NCBI RefSeq assembly: GCF_002929745.1
Contig: NZ_PJIQ01000015.1
Coordinates: 27,693 to 91,692 of the forward strand
Source: Arthrobacter sp. B1805
GTDB lineage: Bacteria > Actinomycetota > Actinomycetes > Actinomycetales > Micrococcaceae
Direction of reading: 5' to 3'
Length of the DNA stretch: 64,000 nucleotides
Positions 7,986 to 16,276 of this stretch are shown one piece after another; the stretch's first letter is position 1, and each line of letters opens with the position of its first letter. Made by a program: the position numbers and the translations under genes. The notes under the pieces were generated by a model, which searched no databases, was not told the DNA's origin, and saw only the letters and a program-made list of their open reading frames with translations.

Positions 7986-9011
7986 TCAGCCGAAGAGGAT
8001 CGCAGCTTCGTCGTATCGGTGCTGCGGAACGCGCTTGAGGTTGCCGAGTGCCGCCTCGAAGCCGACGTGGGCGATCTCCGTGCCGTTGAGCGAGACCATG
8101 GTGCCCCACAGCTCGTCCTTGACGGAGTCGACCGCGGCCATGCCGAGGCGCGTGGCGAGCACACGGTCGAACGACGTCGGGACTCCGCCGCGCTGGATGT
8201 GGCCCAGGATCGTGGCCCGGGTCTCGATGCCCGTTCGTGCCTCGAGCTCCGGGGCCAGCTGGTCCGCGATACCACCGAGACGGGGGCGGCCGAAGGTGTC
8301 GAGCCCGCGCTCCGAGTGGGCCTGTTCCATGTGCGAGGGCACGAACCCCTCCGCGACGACGACGAGTGGGGCACGTCCTCGGGCGTTCGCCGTCGAGACC
8401 CACTCGGCGATCTGTTCGATGCTGGTCTGCTGTTCCGGGATCAGGATGGCATGCGCGCCGGACGCCATGCCCGCGTGCAGCGCGATCCAGCCGACGTGGC
8501 GGCCCATCACCTCGGCGATCATGCAGCGGCTGTGTGACTCGCCCGTGGTGCGGAGCCGGTCGATGGCCTCGGTGGCGATCTGCACGGCCGTGTCGAAGCC
8601 GAAGGTGTAGTCCGTGGCGTCGAGGTCGTTGTCGACGGTCTTGGGGACGCCGACGATCTTCAGGCCCAGGTCCGTGAGGCGCTTGGCGGCCGCGAGCGTG
8701 CCCTCTCCACCGATCGCGATCATCGCGTCGATGCCGAGTCGGTCGAGGTTCTCCTTGATGGCCTCCGCACCGCCCTTGCCCTCGAAGGGATTGGTCCGCG
8801 AGGTTCCGAGGATCGTGCCGCCCTGTTTCGAGATGCCCCTGACCGCATGGCGGGGAAGGTCGATGATGTCGCCTTCGACGACGCCACGCCACCCGTCGCG
8901 GAATCCCACGAACTCCTGCTCGTGGGTCTTGATGCCCTTGAGCACCGCGCCGCGGATGACGGCGTTCAGCCCGGGGCAGTCGCCGCCGCTGGTGAGGATT
9001 CCGATCTTCAT
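7986..9011 (-). CDS. pfkA: 6-phosphofructokinase, ATP-type
   Basis: This 341-residue enzyme phosphorylates fructose 6-phosphate to fructose 1,6-bisphosphate in glycolysis. It opens with MKIGILTSGGDCPGLNAVIR, the nucleotide-binding loop, followed by GGEGT at 101-105 and PKTVDND at 123-129 with catalytic Asp127. Gly104 in the GGEGT motif predicts ATP rather than pyrophosphate as donor (PPi enzymes have Asp there), while Lys124 in place of Gly is the arrangement of actinobacterial ATP-PFKs. MGRHVGWIALHAG is the substrate-binding segment. The start ATG at 9011 is the only sensible one. The downstream GNAT gene begins four bases after the stop. Confidence 0.93.
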   Translation of the reverse strand: MKIGILTSGGDCPGLNAVIRGAVLKGIKTHEQEFVGFRDGWRGVVEGDIIDLPRHAVRGISKQGGTILGTSRTNPFEGKGGAEAIKENLDRLGIDAMIAIGGEGTLAAAKRLTDLGLKIVGVPKTVDNDLDATDYTFGFDTAVQIATEAIDRLRTTGESHSRCMIAEVMGRHVGWIALHAGMASGAHAILIPEQQTSIEQIAEWVSTANARGRAPLVVVAEGFVPSHMEQAHSERGLDTFGRPRLGGIADQLAPELEARTGIETRATILGHIQRGGVPTSFDRVLATRLGMAAVDSVKDELWGTMVSLNGTEIAHVGFEAALGNLKRVPQHRYDEAAILFG

Positions 9012-9254
9012 GGGGCGTGGGTTCCTTCGACGAGGGGTGGGTGGTTCATCAGGAGCACACCGTCGGGCCCAACTATGATTCTAGACACACGCGGGACTCC
9101 CCACCCGACTGCGTCACACTGCCGGGCGCACCGGGGGGACTCGTCGTTCCCGGGCCGTCCGCCCCGCTACGGACCACGTAGGCTGGCACCATCCGGCGCA
9201 CGCGGACGCAGCTCCCGCGGATCGCCACCCCGTAGGTCCGAGGAGGACACAGCA

Positions 9255-10121
9255 GTGCCCCAGGCAGGTTTTGCGCCAGCGGCGCTGCGGATGGTGTCCA
9301 TCTCCCGACCGGTCCTCTGGATCAATACCCTGGGCACCGGCGTGGTCAGCATGTGGCTCGTCGGTTCTTTGTGGCAGTGGGAGGCGTGTGCGCTCCTGGT
9401 CTGGCTCACGCTGCCGTTCAACCTGCTCATCTACGGCGTCAATGACATCTTCGACCAGGACACGGACGCCCTCAATCCGCGGAAGGGCTCGCTCGAGGGC
9501 GCAAGGATCAGGGCCTCCGAGGTCCGGGCCATCTGGGTCGCCGTCCTCGTCACGAACCTGCCGTTCCTCGCCTGGTTCGCCCTCACCCTCCCGCCGGTGG
9601 CGCTCGGGTGGATTGTGCTCTACGCGGTCGTGTTCGTCTTCTACTCTGCGCCGCCGCTGCGCTTCAAGGCCCGGGCGTACATGGACTCGATCAGCAATGC
9701 GGCCTACGCCCTGCCGCTCGTCTTCGTGCCCTACGCGCTGGGCGACGAGCCGGTCTGGGCCGCGGCACTCGGGCTCATGGCCTGGAGCGCCGCGAAGCAC
9801 ACGTACGACGCCGTCCAGGACATCGACGAGGACAGGGCAGTAGGCATCACGACGACGGCGGTCCGGCTCGGGGTGCGCGGCGTCGTCGGCTGGAGCGGGG
9901 CCTGGTGGGCACTCTCCACCGCGTGCTTCGCCCTCGTCAGCATCCCGGTCGCCGTGGTGAATGCCCTGATCGCCGGCTGGCTCCTGGTCGGCCTCTACCG
10001 GGACCCCCGGCCGGCGACGGGGCACCGGCTGTACCGGTACTCGATCGCGTTCCCCTACGTGGCCGGCACCGTCGCAGGCGTCCAGCTCGTGGTCGGCCTC
10101 ACGCTGGGCCTGTACCGGTGA
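9255..10121 (+). CDS. lyeJ: UbiA-family prenyltransferase, lycopene elongase (LyeJ/CrtEb type)
   Basis: The product (288 aa) is an integral membrane prenyltransferase with about eight helices and both Asp-rich Mg-diphosphate sites: NDIFDQDTD at 63-71 and YDAVQDIDED around 184-193. The start is GTG 9255, preceded by AGGAGG (9240-9246). In Corynebacterium CrtEb and in haloarchaeal LyeJ, such enzymes add C5 units from DMAPP to lycopene to build C50 carotenoids. The next gene, overlapping by four bases (GTGA), is a carotenoid desaturase, and a CruF-like gene follows convergently. This is the haloarchaeal bacterioruberin set, so lycopene elongase is favoured over a quinone prenyltransferase. The product specificity is inferred from context. 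Confidence 0.85.
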   Translation: MPQAGFAPAALRMVSISRPVLWINTLGTGVVSMWLVGSLWQWEACALLVWLTLPFNLLIYGVNDIFDQDTDALNPRKGSLEGARIRASEVRAIWVAVLVTNLPFLAWFALTLPPVALGWIVLYAVVFVFYSAPPLRFKARAYMDSISNAAYALPLVFVPYALGDEPVWAAALGLMAWSAAKHTYDAVQDIDEDRAVGITTTAVRLGVRGVVGWSGAWWALSTACFALVSIPVAVVNALIAGWLLVGLYRDPRPATGHRLYRYSIAFPYVAGTVAGVQLVVGLTLGLYR

Positions 10122-11545
10122 GCCGTGTCGTCGTCGTCGGTGGCGGTATCGGTGGCCTGACCGCTGCTGCCCTGCTCGGGCGAGCGGGTCACAGCGTCAC
10201 CCTGCTGGAGGCGTCCGACGACGTCGGAGGCAAGAGCCGGCGCATCGACGTCGCCGGGCAGCGGATGGACACCGGACCGTCGTTGTTCACCTTCCCGGCC
10301 GTCTGGCAGGACTTCCTGCAGAGGCTCGACGACGTCGCTCCCCCTGGTTCCGGTAGTGCGGCGGCTACCGCGGACCTCCGGCTGGAGAGGTTGCCGGAGG
10401 TCGGCACCTACTACTACCGCGGGGAGGAGTGCGTGCTGCCGGTGCCCGAGGGACACCCGTGGCACGAGGCATGGACGCGTTTCGCGGCTGAGCACGGCAT
10501 CCTGGGCGCGGACGTGTCGCGACTGCTCACCACCGGCCCGCTCGAGGCCAAGGCGTATCCTGCGCTGGCGAAACTCGCCGGGCTGTACGGCCGGAGGCTG
10601 ACGACGCGCAGCTACCTGGACAGCCTGGACTGGCTGCCGGAAGGGCTGCGGGAGGTCATCGCGATCCACACGCTCAATGCGGGCGTGAGTCCCACCAGGA
10701 CGCCCGCGCTGTACGCAAGCATGCCGGCGATCATGGCGAGCGACGGCGTCTGGATCCCCGACGGCGGCGTCTACGAGCTGGTACTGGCGCTCGAACGGCT
10801 TGCCGTCGACGCCGGCGTCGAGATCCGTACGGGTGAACCCGTGCAGCGCATCGCGCGACGCCGGGTCACCACGGCCGGGGGCACCTACCCGGCCGACGCC
10901 GTGGTGTGCGGCATCGACGCCAACCGCCTCGGCGCCCTGTTGTCCGGACGCGCTCCACGTGTGCCGGGGAAGCTCACCTGCTCGGCCGTCGGGATCTACG
11001 CCGTGCTGGCGCGGCCACTGCCCGAGGGCACGCCGCGCCACGGCGTCGTCATGCCCGACGACCCAGCCGCGTTGTACGCGCGGCTCGAGACCGGCGACGA
11101 ACCCGAGCAGACGATGGCTTTCGTCAACTACTACCCGGCGAACGGGGTCTACCCGAACTCGTCCCCGACCCTGGCGCTGCTCCTCACCGCGCCGGCCAAC
11201 GGGAGAACCTATCCCCTCGACGATCCCTTCGTCCGGCGCGAACTCGACCGGACGACGCGCGTGCTGGGACTGCCGGAGCCCGTCGAGGACTACTTCGAGA
11301 CCTACGAGATCCTGGACCCGGGGTACTTCGGCGAGCGCGGATCCGCCGGCGGGGCGCTGTACGGCGCGGTGCGTCCGGCCTGGTTGAGCGGACCGTTCCA
11401 CCTTCCGCCCTACTCGGATCCCCTGCGGCCGTGGCTGTGGCGCGTCGGAGCGTCCGTCCACCCGGGCGGAGGGCTGCCGGCCGTGCTCGGCGGGGCGATG
11501 ATGTCGACGCAGAAGCTACTGGACCGGCTCGGTCCCGCCGCCTGA
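10118..11545 (+). CDS. crtD: CrtD-like FAD-dependent carotenoid desaturase
   Basis: The 475-residue protein begins MSRVVVVGGGIGGLTAAALL, an FAD-binding Rossmann motif, continues with LLEASDDVGGKSRRI, and ends with VHPGGGLPAVLGGAMM, the C-terminal FAD contact of the CrtI/CrtD family. It differs clearly from the other CrtI-type gene in the window (27031-28653), so the two probably have different substrates. In haloarchaea CrtD introduces the 3,4 double bonds during bacterioruberin synthesis, and there it is encoded next to lyeJ and cruF, as here. The GTG start overlaps the stop of the prenyltransferase gene, so translation is coupled. Desaturase class is firm; the exact step is inferred. Confidence 0.82.
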   Translation: MSRVVVVGGGIGGLTAAALLGRAGHSVTLLEASDDVGGKSRRIDVAGQRMDTGPSLFTFPAVWQDFLQRLDDVAPPGSGSAAATADLRLERLPEVGTYYYRGEECVLPVPEGHPWHEAWTRFAAEHGILGADVSRLLTTGPLEAKAYPALAKLAGLYGRRLTTRSYLDSLDWLPEGLREVIAIHTLNAGVSPTRTPALYASMPAIMASDGVWIPDGGVYELVLALERLAVDAGVEIRTGEPVQRIARRRVTTAGGTYPADAVVCGIDANRLGALLSGRAPRVPGKLTCSAVGIYAVLARPLPEGTPRHGVVMPDDPAALYARLETGDEPEQTMAFVNYYPANGVYPNSSPTLALLLTAPANGRTYPLDDPFVRRELDRTTRVLGLPEPVEDYFETYEILDPGYFGERGSAGGALYGAVRPAWLSGPFHLPPYSDPLRPWLWRVGASVHPGGGLPAVLGGAMMSTQKLLDRLGPAA

Positions 11546-11607
11546 TCGAGAGCCTGCTGGGGCATCGCGCGCGTCACTCGTCCCACCGGAGCCGCCGGCA
11601 CGGAGTG

Positions 11608-12423
11608 TCAGGATCGCGGAGCGGCCGGGACGGGGTCGTCGTCCCTGCGTGCCGTGGTGGCCGCGCGCGTGAGCTGCAGGCGACGCCGCCCCACGAGGAC
11701 GATCAGCGCAGCGGCGAGAACGGCGGGAAACACGAGCCCCGAGAAGATGCAGACGCCCAGCCACAGGAACATCGAGACCAGCAGGCTGTCGAGCAGGCCC
11801 GGCCGGAGCGGCACCTCGGTGAGACGCCGGCCGCCGATCCAGGTGACGAGCGCGGACGCGATGAGCCCCGAGATGAGCCAGCCGCCGTAGTTGGAGAGCG
11901 GCACTCCGTAGTACGGGCCGCTGTCGGGCCAGATCCAGAAGCCGAGGGACACGGCGCCCGGATCCAGGACGCCGTCGATCACGACCAGCAGCAGGCCGCC
12001 GAGAACGATCCTGCGCAGCGTCGTCCCGTGACCCGACACCACGGCCACGGCGCCGATGACCAAGGGTACGTAGGACAGGGGCAGCAGGTACGGCACGAGG
12101 CCGAGGATCGTGGGACCCAGGGGATCGCCGTAGTAGAACCGGCCGTACGGCATTCCGGTGGCGACGCCGAGTCCCTCGATCAGGTAGCCGAAGAGCGACA
12201 CTGCCACGAGGGCCGCGGACCCGCGCACGGCGCCGAGCTGCCGGACCAGCGCGATGAACGCCGGCAGCGCGATCAGCAGGTTGAAGGCGTACGACGCGTA
12301 GCTCGCGCCCTCCACGTCGGGAAACCGCACCACAAAGTATCCGGAGATGAACAGGAACGCGCACGACGCGATGAGCAGGCGCGGGACTTTGCGGGGAGCG
12401 GTGGTTCTCGACACGGCATCCAT
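11608..12423 (-). CDS. cruF: CruF-like carotenoid hydratase (DUF422), membrane protein
   Basis: The 271-residue protein has about seven membrane helices with the conserved polar stretches of the CruF/DUF422 family: SLFGYLIEGLGVATGMPYGR, YYGDPLGP near residue 100, and DGVLDPGAVSLGFWIWP near 150-166, then PYYGVPLSNYGGW. In cyanobacteria CruF is a carotenoid 1',2'-hydratase and in haloarchaea it hydrates bisanhydrobacterioruberin to bacterioruberin. The gene is convergent with crtD, 62 bp apart. Because elongase, CrtD and CruF occur together, hydration of a C50 carotenoid is the likely role. The end product has to be shown chemically. Confidence 0.82.
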   Translation of the reverse strand: MDAVSRTTAPRKVPRLLIASCAFLFISGYFVVRFPDVEGASYASYAFNLLIALPAFIALVRQLGAVRGSAALVAVSLFGYLIEGLGVATGMPYGRFYYGDPLGPTILGLVPYLLPLSYVPLVIGAVAVVSGHGTTLRRIVLGGLLLVVIDGVLDPGAVSLGFWIWPDSGPYYGVPLSNYGGWLISGLIASALVTWIGGRRLTEVPLRPGLLDSLLVSMFLWLGVCIFSGLVFPAVLAAALIVLVGRRRLQLTRAATTARRDDDPVPAAPRS

Positions 12424-12442
12424 CCTTGCAGGTCATGCAGCA

Positions 12443-12481
12443 GGAAGGGCCATCCGCGCTGACTGCGCGGATGGCCCTTCC
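12443..12481 (-). terminator. Strong hairpin, terminator of the small PspC gene
   Basis: A 17-bp perfect stem with a 5-base loop: GGAAGGGCCATCCGCG on one side, its complement on the other. It lies just after the stop of the PspC gene (minus strand) and before the cruF start. There is no T-tract, so termination efficiency is uncertain. Confidence 0.7.
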
Positions 12482-12496
12482 TGTGCTCGTCATCCG

Positions 12497-12742
12497 TCAC
12501 CGGGACCCGGACACGACCTTCTCCAGGGCGATGGTGCCGTCCGTCGTCGGCAGGAGGAGCCACAGGACCAGGTAGAGGGGAAGACCGATGAACGGGAGGA
12601 GGAAGCTGAGGAGCATCGCGATGCGTACATAGCTCACGCGCCACCCGTACTGGTGTGCGATGCCCGAGGCGATGCCGCCGAGGATCCCTCCCGGACCGCG
12701 CTTGATGGGGGAGGAGCGAAGGAAACGGTAGAAGGACTGCAT
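12497..12742 (-). CDS. pspC: Small PspC-domain membrane protein, 81 aa
   Basis: Almost the whole protein is a PspC domain: an N-terminal basic stretch, GGILGGIASGIAHQYGW as the conserved loop, then YVRIAMLLSFLLPFIGLPLY and LVLWLLLP as the hydrophobic hairpin. In enteric bacteria PspC senses membrane stress and acts with PspA/PspB; in actinobacteria PspC domains are often fused to LiaF- or kinase-type proteins. The gene is the first of three with PspC domains in 4 kb, and it is followed by a strong hairpin. It is transcribed in the same direction as the two genes at 12782-14736, with 39 bp between. A membrane role in envelope-stress sensing is inferred. Confidence 0.85.
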   Translation of the reverse strand: MQSFYRFLRSSPIKRGPGGILGGIASGIAHQYGWRVSYVRIAMLLSFLLPFIGLPLYLVLWLLLPTTDGTIALEKVVSGSR

Positions 12743-12781
12743 GGTGTGCCTTTCGTTGGTGGTCTGTGCTTGTGGGGATGG

Positions 12782-13093
12782 TCAGTAGGATGCGGTCGTG
12801 TCCGAGCCGTGGTCCCTGTCGTGGTCGCTGTCGTCGTCCCGCCCGGCTTCGTTCGCTGATCGGTCCGTACCTCCGCCGTCGGCCGTCGCCCGGGAGCGGA
12901 GGGAGAGTATCCCTCCGGCGACCAGGGCGAGCCCGACACCGATCAGCAGGCCGAGTGCCACCACCACCGGATCGATCGACAGCGCGATGAACTGGCTGAG
13001 GAGGACGAGCAGGGCGATGGCGAGGATCAAGGCCCCCCAGACGATCGTGGTGACGCGCGGGCGTCGCTTCTGCTCGGTGATCGAAGTGCTCAT
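12782..13093 (-). CDS. Two-helix membrane protein of unknown function, 103 aa
   Basis: A basic N-terminus (TEQKRRPRVTT) is followed by two hydrophobic segments at about residues 16-36 and 42-64, then a soluble tail rich in Asp, Arg, His and Gly (for example GRDDDSDHDRDHGSDTT). No known motif is recognised. Its start overlaps the stop of the PspC-LiaF-like gene by four bases (ATGA on the minus strand), so it is translationally coupled to it and likely belongs to the same membrane complex. It could be an accessory subunit of the stress sensor. The charged tail faces the cytoplasm if the positive-inside rule holds. Confidence 0.75.
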   Translation of the reverse strand: MSTSITEQKRRPRVTTIVWGALILAIALLVLLSQFIALSIDPVVVALGLLIGVGLALVAGGILSLRSRATADGGGTDRSANEAGRDDDSDHDRDHGSDTTASY

Positions 13094-14736
13094 GGTGTGT
13101 CTCCTGCGGGGGTGTCGGTGCCGGGGGCGGTGGTGATCGAGACGTCGCTGAGCGCGCCCCGCACCTCGAGAATCAGGGCTGCGCCGGCAGCATCAGGATT
13201 CAGCTCGCCGTTGCTCAGCTGCAGCAGTCCTTCCCGGTCGCTGAACTCGGAGCGGGACTCGCCGAGCGGCGGAGCGTCGCTGATCGCCTCGGCGTTGCCG
13301 AGGGCCATGCGCGTCCGGATCTGTACGAAGACGTCCTCCGGAACGATCACCGTCACGCCGCTGGCCAGGGAGTTGACCGGCACCGTGATGTCACTCGCCG
13401 GCCGGGGCAGCTCCGTCAGGTCGATCGTCGTGTGTGCCGCCATGATGCTGTAACCGCCCTCCGCTGCCCGCAAGGACGTCGGCGTGGTCCGGTTCTCCTG
13501 CGCCACAATCCAGGCCCCTCCCACGATCGTGAAGGACGAGACGAGTGCACCGATGGTCGCGAGCGCCGCCGTCAGACCGACAAGACCGGAGGTTCGACCA
13601 CGAGCCCCGAGTACCACGACGCCGAGGGCGAGCACGATCGCAGCCGCCGCGAGGGCGACCACTGCCGGATTCAGGAGGTCCAGCACGTCCAGGTAGTCGA
13701 GCGTCAGGAGTGTTGCCGCGAGGATGACCGCTCCGCCGACGAGGAGCGCCGTCGCGGATCCGGAGGGCCGCGCGGGGCGGGGGCGGGCGGTTCCCGGGCT
13801 GGAACCGGACGGCGGCGATCCCGCTCCGTAGAACCCTGGCGCCGGATACTGCGACCCCGAGCCTGCCCACGTCGAGGAGCCGGTCCACCCGGTGCCGGCG
13901 GGGTCGTGGGGCAGGGGGGCGGAGGCGGGCAGGGGCTGAGTCAGCGCTCCCGGATGCTGCGGCAGGGGAATGGTCCTCTGCTCGAGCGTCTCGTCCCGCG
14001 CGCGGCCCACGTCTGGATCGCCGTCGTCCCCATCAGGCGCGGTGCCGGGGAGTGCTGATCCGGTGCCGCTCGCTGGGGCGCCGGCGGAGGGTGTGAAGGC
14101 CATGCGTTCACCGGGCGTGGGCGGCCCGGGCCGGCTCGCCGGTCCGAAAGGCGCGGGCGGGAAGGCCGCTGGCCCTCCGTGACTGTGGGGTGGGCCGGCA
14201 GGGCCTCCGCCGACGTCCTGCGGACCGCCTGGTGCTCCGTGCACGGTGCGGCCGCTGCCGGACCGGTTGATGATCCAGTACACGAACAGGACGACGGCGC
14301 CGATCCAGAACAGCGTCCACAGGAGGCCGCCGGCACCGCCCTCGCCGAGGAACGGCAGGTTCGGGCGCCAGAGACCGATCGCCACGAGCGCTGCGGCTCC
14401 GGTGAGGCCGGACGTCCAGGATCCGCGGCCGGCCTGCTCGACGTGGATGCGTCCGTCCGGTTCCGGAAGCAGGGCCCAGGCGAGCCCGTACAGCAGCACG
14501 CCGATGCCGCCGAAGACCGCGAGGATCACGATGATGCCGCGCACCAGGGCCAGGTCGAGCCCCGTGCGGCGGGCTACGCCGCCCGACACTCCGCCGACCC
14601 AGCGATCGGGGGCCCTGGTGATGTCGAGGCCTCGGATCCAACGGAAGAACGACGATGACGCGGGAGGATCCGCAGGAGCGGGTGTGGCCGGATCGTGCTG
14701 CCAGGACGGCTCGCCTGGTGTTGGTGCTGATGTCAT
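13090..14736 (-). CDS. PspC-domain protein with LiaF-like C-terminal domain, 548 aa
   Basis: Residues about 30-95 form a PspC domain (ITRAPDRWVGGVSGGVARRT, ILAVFGGIGVLLYGLAWALL). Further membrane segments follow around 105-160, then a long Pro/Gly/Ala-rich linker (about 170-320), four more helices (about 330-420) and a C-terminal soluble domain beginning HTTIDLTELPRPASDITVP and containing ASGVTVIVPEDVFVQIR. That last part resembles the LiaF C-terminal domain. LiaF inhibits the LiaRS two-component system until cell-wall damage occurs. AAGGA lies upstream of ATG 14736. It is divergent from the PspC-kinase gene, 124 bp apart, as expected for a regulator and its partner. Function is inferred. Confidence 0.85.
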   Translation of the reverse strand: MTSAPTPGEPSWQHDPATPAPADPPASSSFFRWIRGLDITRAPDRWVGGVSGGVARRTGLDLALVRGIIVILAVFGGIGVLLYGLAWALLPEPDGRIHVEQAGRGSWTSGLTGAAALVAIGLWRPNLPFLGEGGAGGLLWTLFWIGAVVLFVYWIINRSGSGRTVHGAPGGPQDVGGGPAGPPHSHGGPAAFPPAPFGPASRPGPPTPGERMAFTPSAGAPASGTGSALPGTAPDGDDGDPDVGRARDETLEQRTIPLPQHPGALTQPLPASAPLPHDPAGTGWTGSSTWAGSGSQYPAPGFYGAGSPPSGSSPGTARPRPARPSGSATALLVGGAVILAATLLTLDYLDVLDLLNPAVVALAAAAIVLALGVVVLGARGRTSGLVGLTAALATIGALVSSFTIVGGAWIVAQENRTTPTSLRAAEGGYSIMAAHTTIDLTELPRPASDITVPVNSLASGVTVIVPEDVFVQIRTRMALGNAEAISDAPPLGESRSEFSDREGLLQLSNGELNPDAAGAALILEVRGALSDVSITTAPGTDTPAGDTP

Positions 14737-14860
14737 GCCTCAATCCTTCACTCGACGGTCCGGCGCGGCTATCGGGGCGAACCCTGATTGAACCCTGAGC
14801 GCCCCCTGAATCTGCTCCGGGAGGAGCTCCCACCCTGTAGGTGCATGTTTTGATGAGGAC

Positions 14861-16189
14861 ATGAGACCCCCGCTGCTGCGCAGATCCGACGGCGTGATAG
14901 CCGGTGTCTGCGCCGGACTCGCGGTCCATCTGGGGATCAAGCCCTCCTGGGTCCGCATCGGGATGGCGCTGTTGACCCTCGCCTCGGGAGCAGGAGTGCT
15001 CCTGTACGCCTGGCTCTGGATCTTCGTGCCGACCGCCGCGGACAAGGCGGCACAGGCAGGGCGGCAGACCGGGCCGGCAGCCTTCATGCACGACGTCGGG
15101 ACGCCCGCCCCGTCCGACGGCAGTGCTGCGGCCAGGGACACTGGACAGGCGCCGGCCGCCGGCGCGTCCCTTTCGCCGGAGCCGGGTCCCTTCGATCCGG
15201 AAGGGCTGGATGATCGGACGCTGCGCGCGGGTCGACGGGAGATCCTGTTCGGAACGGGGTTGCTGCTCGCGGCGGCGGTGCTCGTGGTGCAACTGCTCGG
15301 AGTGCAGGTCAACTGGGGTTTCTTCGTTCCGATCGCCGTCGTGGCCACGGGAGCAGCTCTGGCATGGTCGCAACTCGACGAGGTGCGACGGGTCCGGGTC
15401 ATGAACAGGGCGGGAGCGGGACGGGCCGGCGGAACACTGCGCCTCCTCGCGGGCATCGTGCTCGTGGTCGCAGGCGTCCTCGTCGCGCTGTCGAGCACCG
15501 GCTCGTGGACGTTGACGATGGCCACGGTCGTGGCGGTGCTCGCCGTCCTCGCCGGGGTCGCCCTCGTCCTCGCACCGTGGGGCCTCACGTTGTGGCGTGA
15601 CCTCGAGGCGGAGCGTGCGGCCCGGGTCCGTGAGACGGAGCGCGCGGAGATCGCTGCGCACCTGCACGACTCCGTGCTGCAGACCCTCGCGCTGATCCAG
15701 AACCGGGCGGATTCCGAGACGGATGTGCTGCGGTTGGCGCGGGCGCAGGAGCGCGAATTGCGCCAGTGGCTCTTCGCCGACCCGGCGAAGGACCCCGGCA
15801 GCCTCGCTGAGCGGCTGCGCGTCATGGCGGGCGAGATCGAGGACCTCTACGGGCATCCTGTCGCAGTCGTGGCCGTGGGAGACGCCGTCCTGGGCCCGGC
15901 GGAGGACGCTCTGGCGCAGGCGGCGAGGGAAGCGATGCTCAACGCCGCCAAACATGCGGGGGTCGCGGTCTCCGTCTATCTCGAGGCCGGTACCGACGCC
16001 GTCGAGGTGTTCATCCGGGACAGGGGCGAAGGCTTCGATCCGAACGCGGTGCCGGCAGATCGCCTGGGGATCCGCGAATCCATCCACAGCAGGATGCGCC
16101 GGCACGGTGGCTCTTCGGAGCTCCGCAGTGACGAGGCCGGCACCGAGGTGCGCCTCCGTCTGCCCAGGCCTGCCCGGAACGGCGTCTAG
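14861..16189 (+). CDS. PspC-fused sensor histidine kinase, LiaS/NarL-partner type
   Basis: The 442-residue protein starts with a PspC domain (RRSDGVIAGVCAGLAVHLGI, then a hydrophobic hairpin to about residue 62), a Pro/Ala-rich stretch, and further helices (about 130-240). Then comes a HisKA_3 dimerisation domain with the phospho-accepting His269 in EIAAHLHDSVLQTLALIQ, and an HATPase domain with an N-box (REAMLNAAKHAG) and a G-box (RDRGEGFDP). Kinases of this type pair with LuxR/NarL response regulators; one lies 87 bp downstream. The PspC domain presumably replaces a classical sensor domain and links the kinase to the divergent LiaF-like protein. No periplasmic ligand-binding domain is seen. 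Confidence 0.9.
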   Translation: MRPPLLRRSDGVIAGVCAGLAVHLGIKPSWVRIGMALLTLASGAGVLLYAWLWIFVPTAADKAAQAGRQTGPAAFMHDVGTPAPSDGSAAARDTGQAPAAGASLSPEPGPFDPEGLDDRTLRAGRREILFGTGLLLAAAVLVVQLLGVQVNWGFFVPIAVVATGAALAWSQLDEVRRVRVMNRAGAGRAGGTLRLLAGIVLVVAGVLVALSSTGSWTLTMATVVAVLAVLAGVALVLAPWGLTLWRDLEAERAARVRETERAEIAAHLHDSVLQTLALIQNRADSETDVLRLARAQERELRQWLFADPAKDPGSLAERLRVMAGEIEDLYGHPVAVVAVGDAVLGPAEDALAQAAREAMLNAAKHAGVAVSVYLEAGTDAVEVFIRDRGEGFDPNAVPADRLGIRESIHSRMRRHGGSSELRSDEAGTEVRLRLPRPARNGV

Positions 16190-16276
16190 GCTGGCGTGAC
16201 GGACTGCCGCCGCAACGGCGGAGAACTATGGGCGCGACAGGGGCGGACGGTCGCAGGGCGGCCAGGAGAGGGAGAC

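Noticed and set aside
9074..9083. TATGAT (plus strand) and TAGAAT (minus strand) between pfkA and lyeJ as promoter elements
   Set aside because: Neither has a recognisable -35 at 16-18 bp; the sequences overlap, so no direction could be assigned with confidence.
10118..11545. Assigning the first desaturase as phytoene desaturase CrtI
   Set aside because: The frame at 27031-28653 matches CrtI better and sits with crtE and crtB; the 10118 gene is different and pairs with lyeJ and cruF, so CrtD is favoured.
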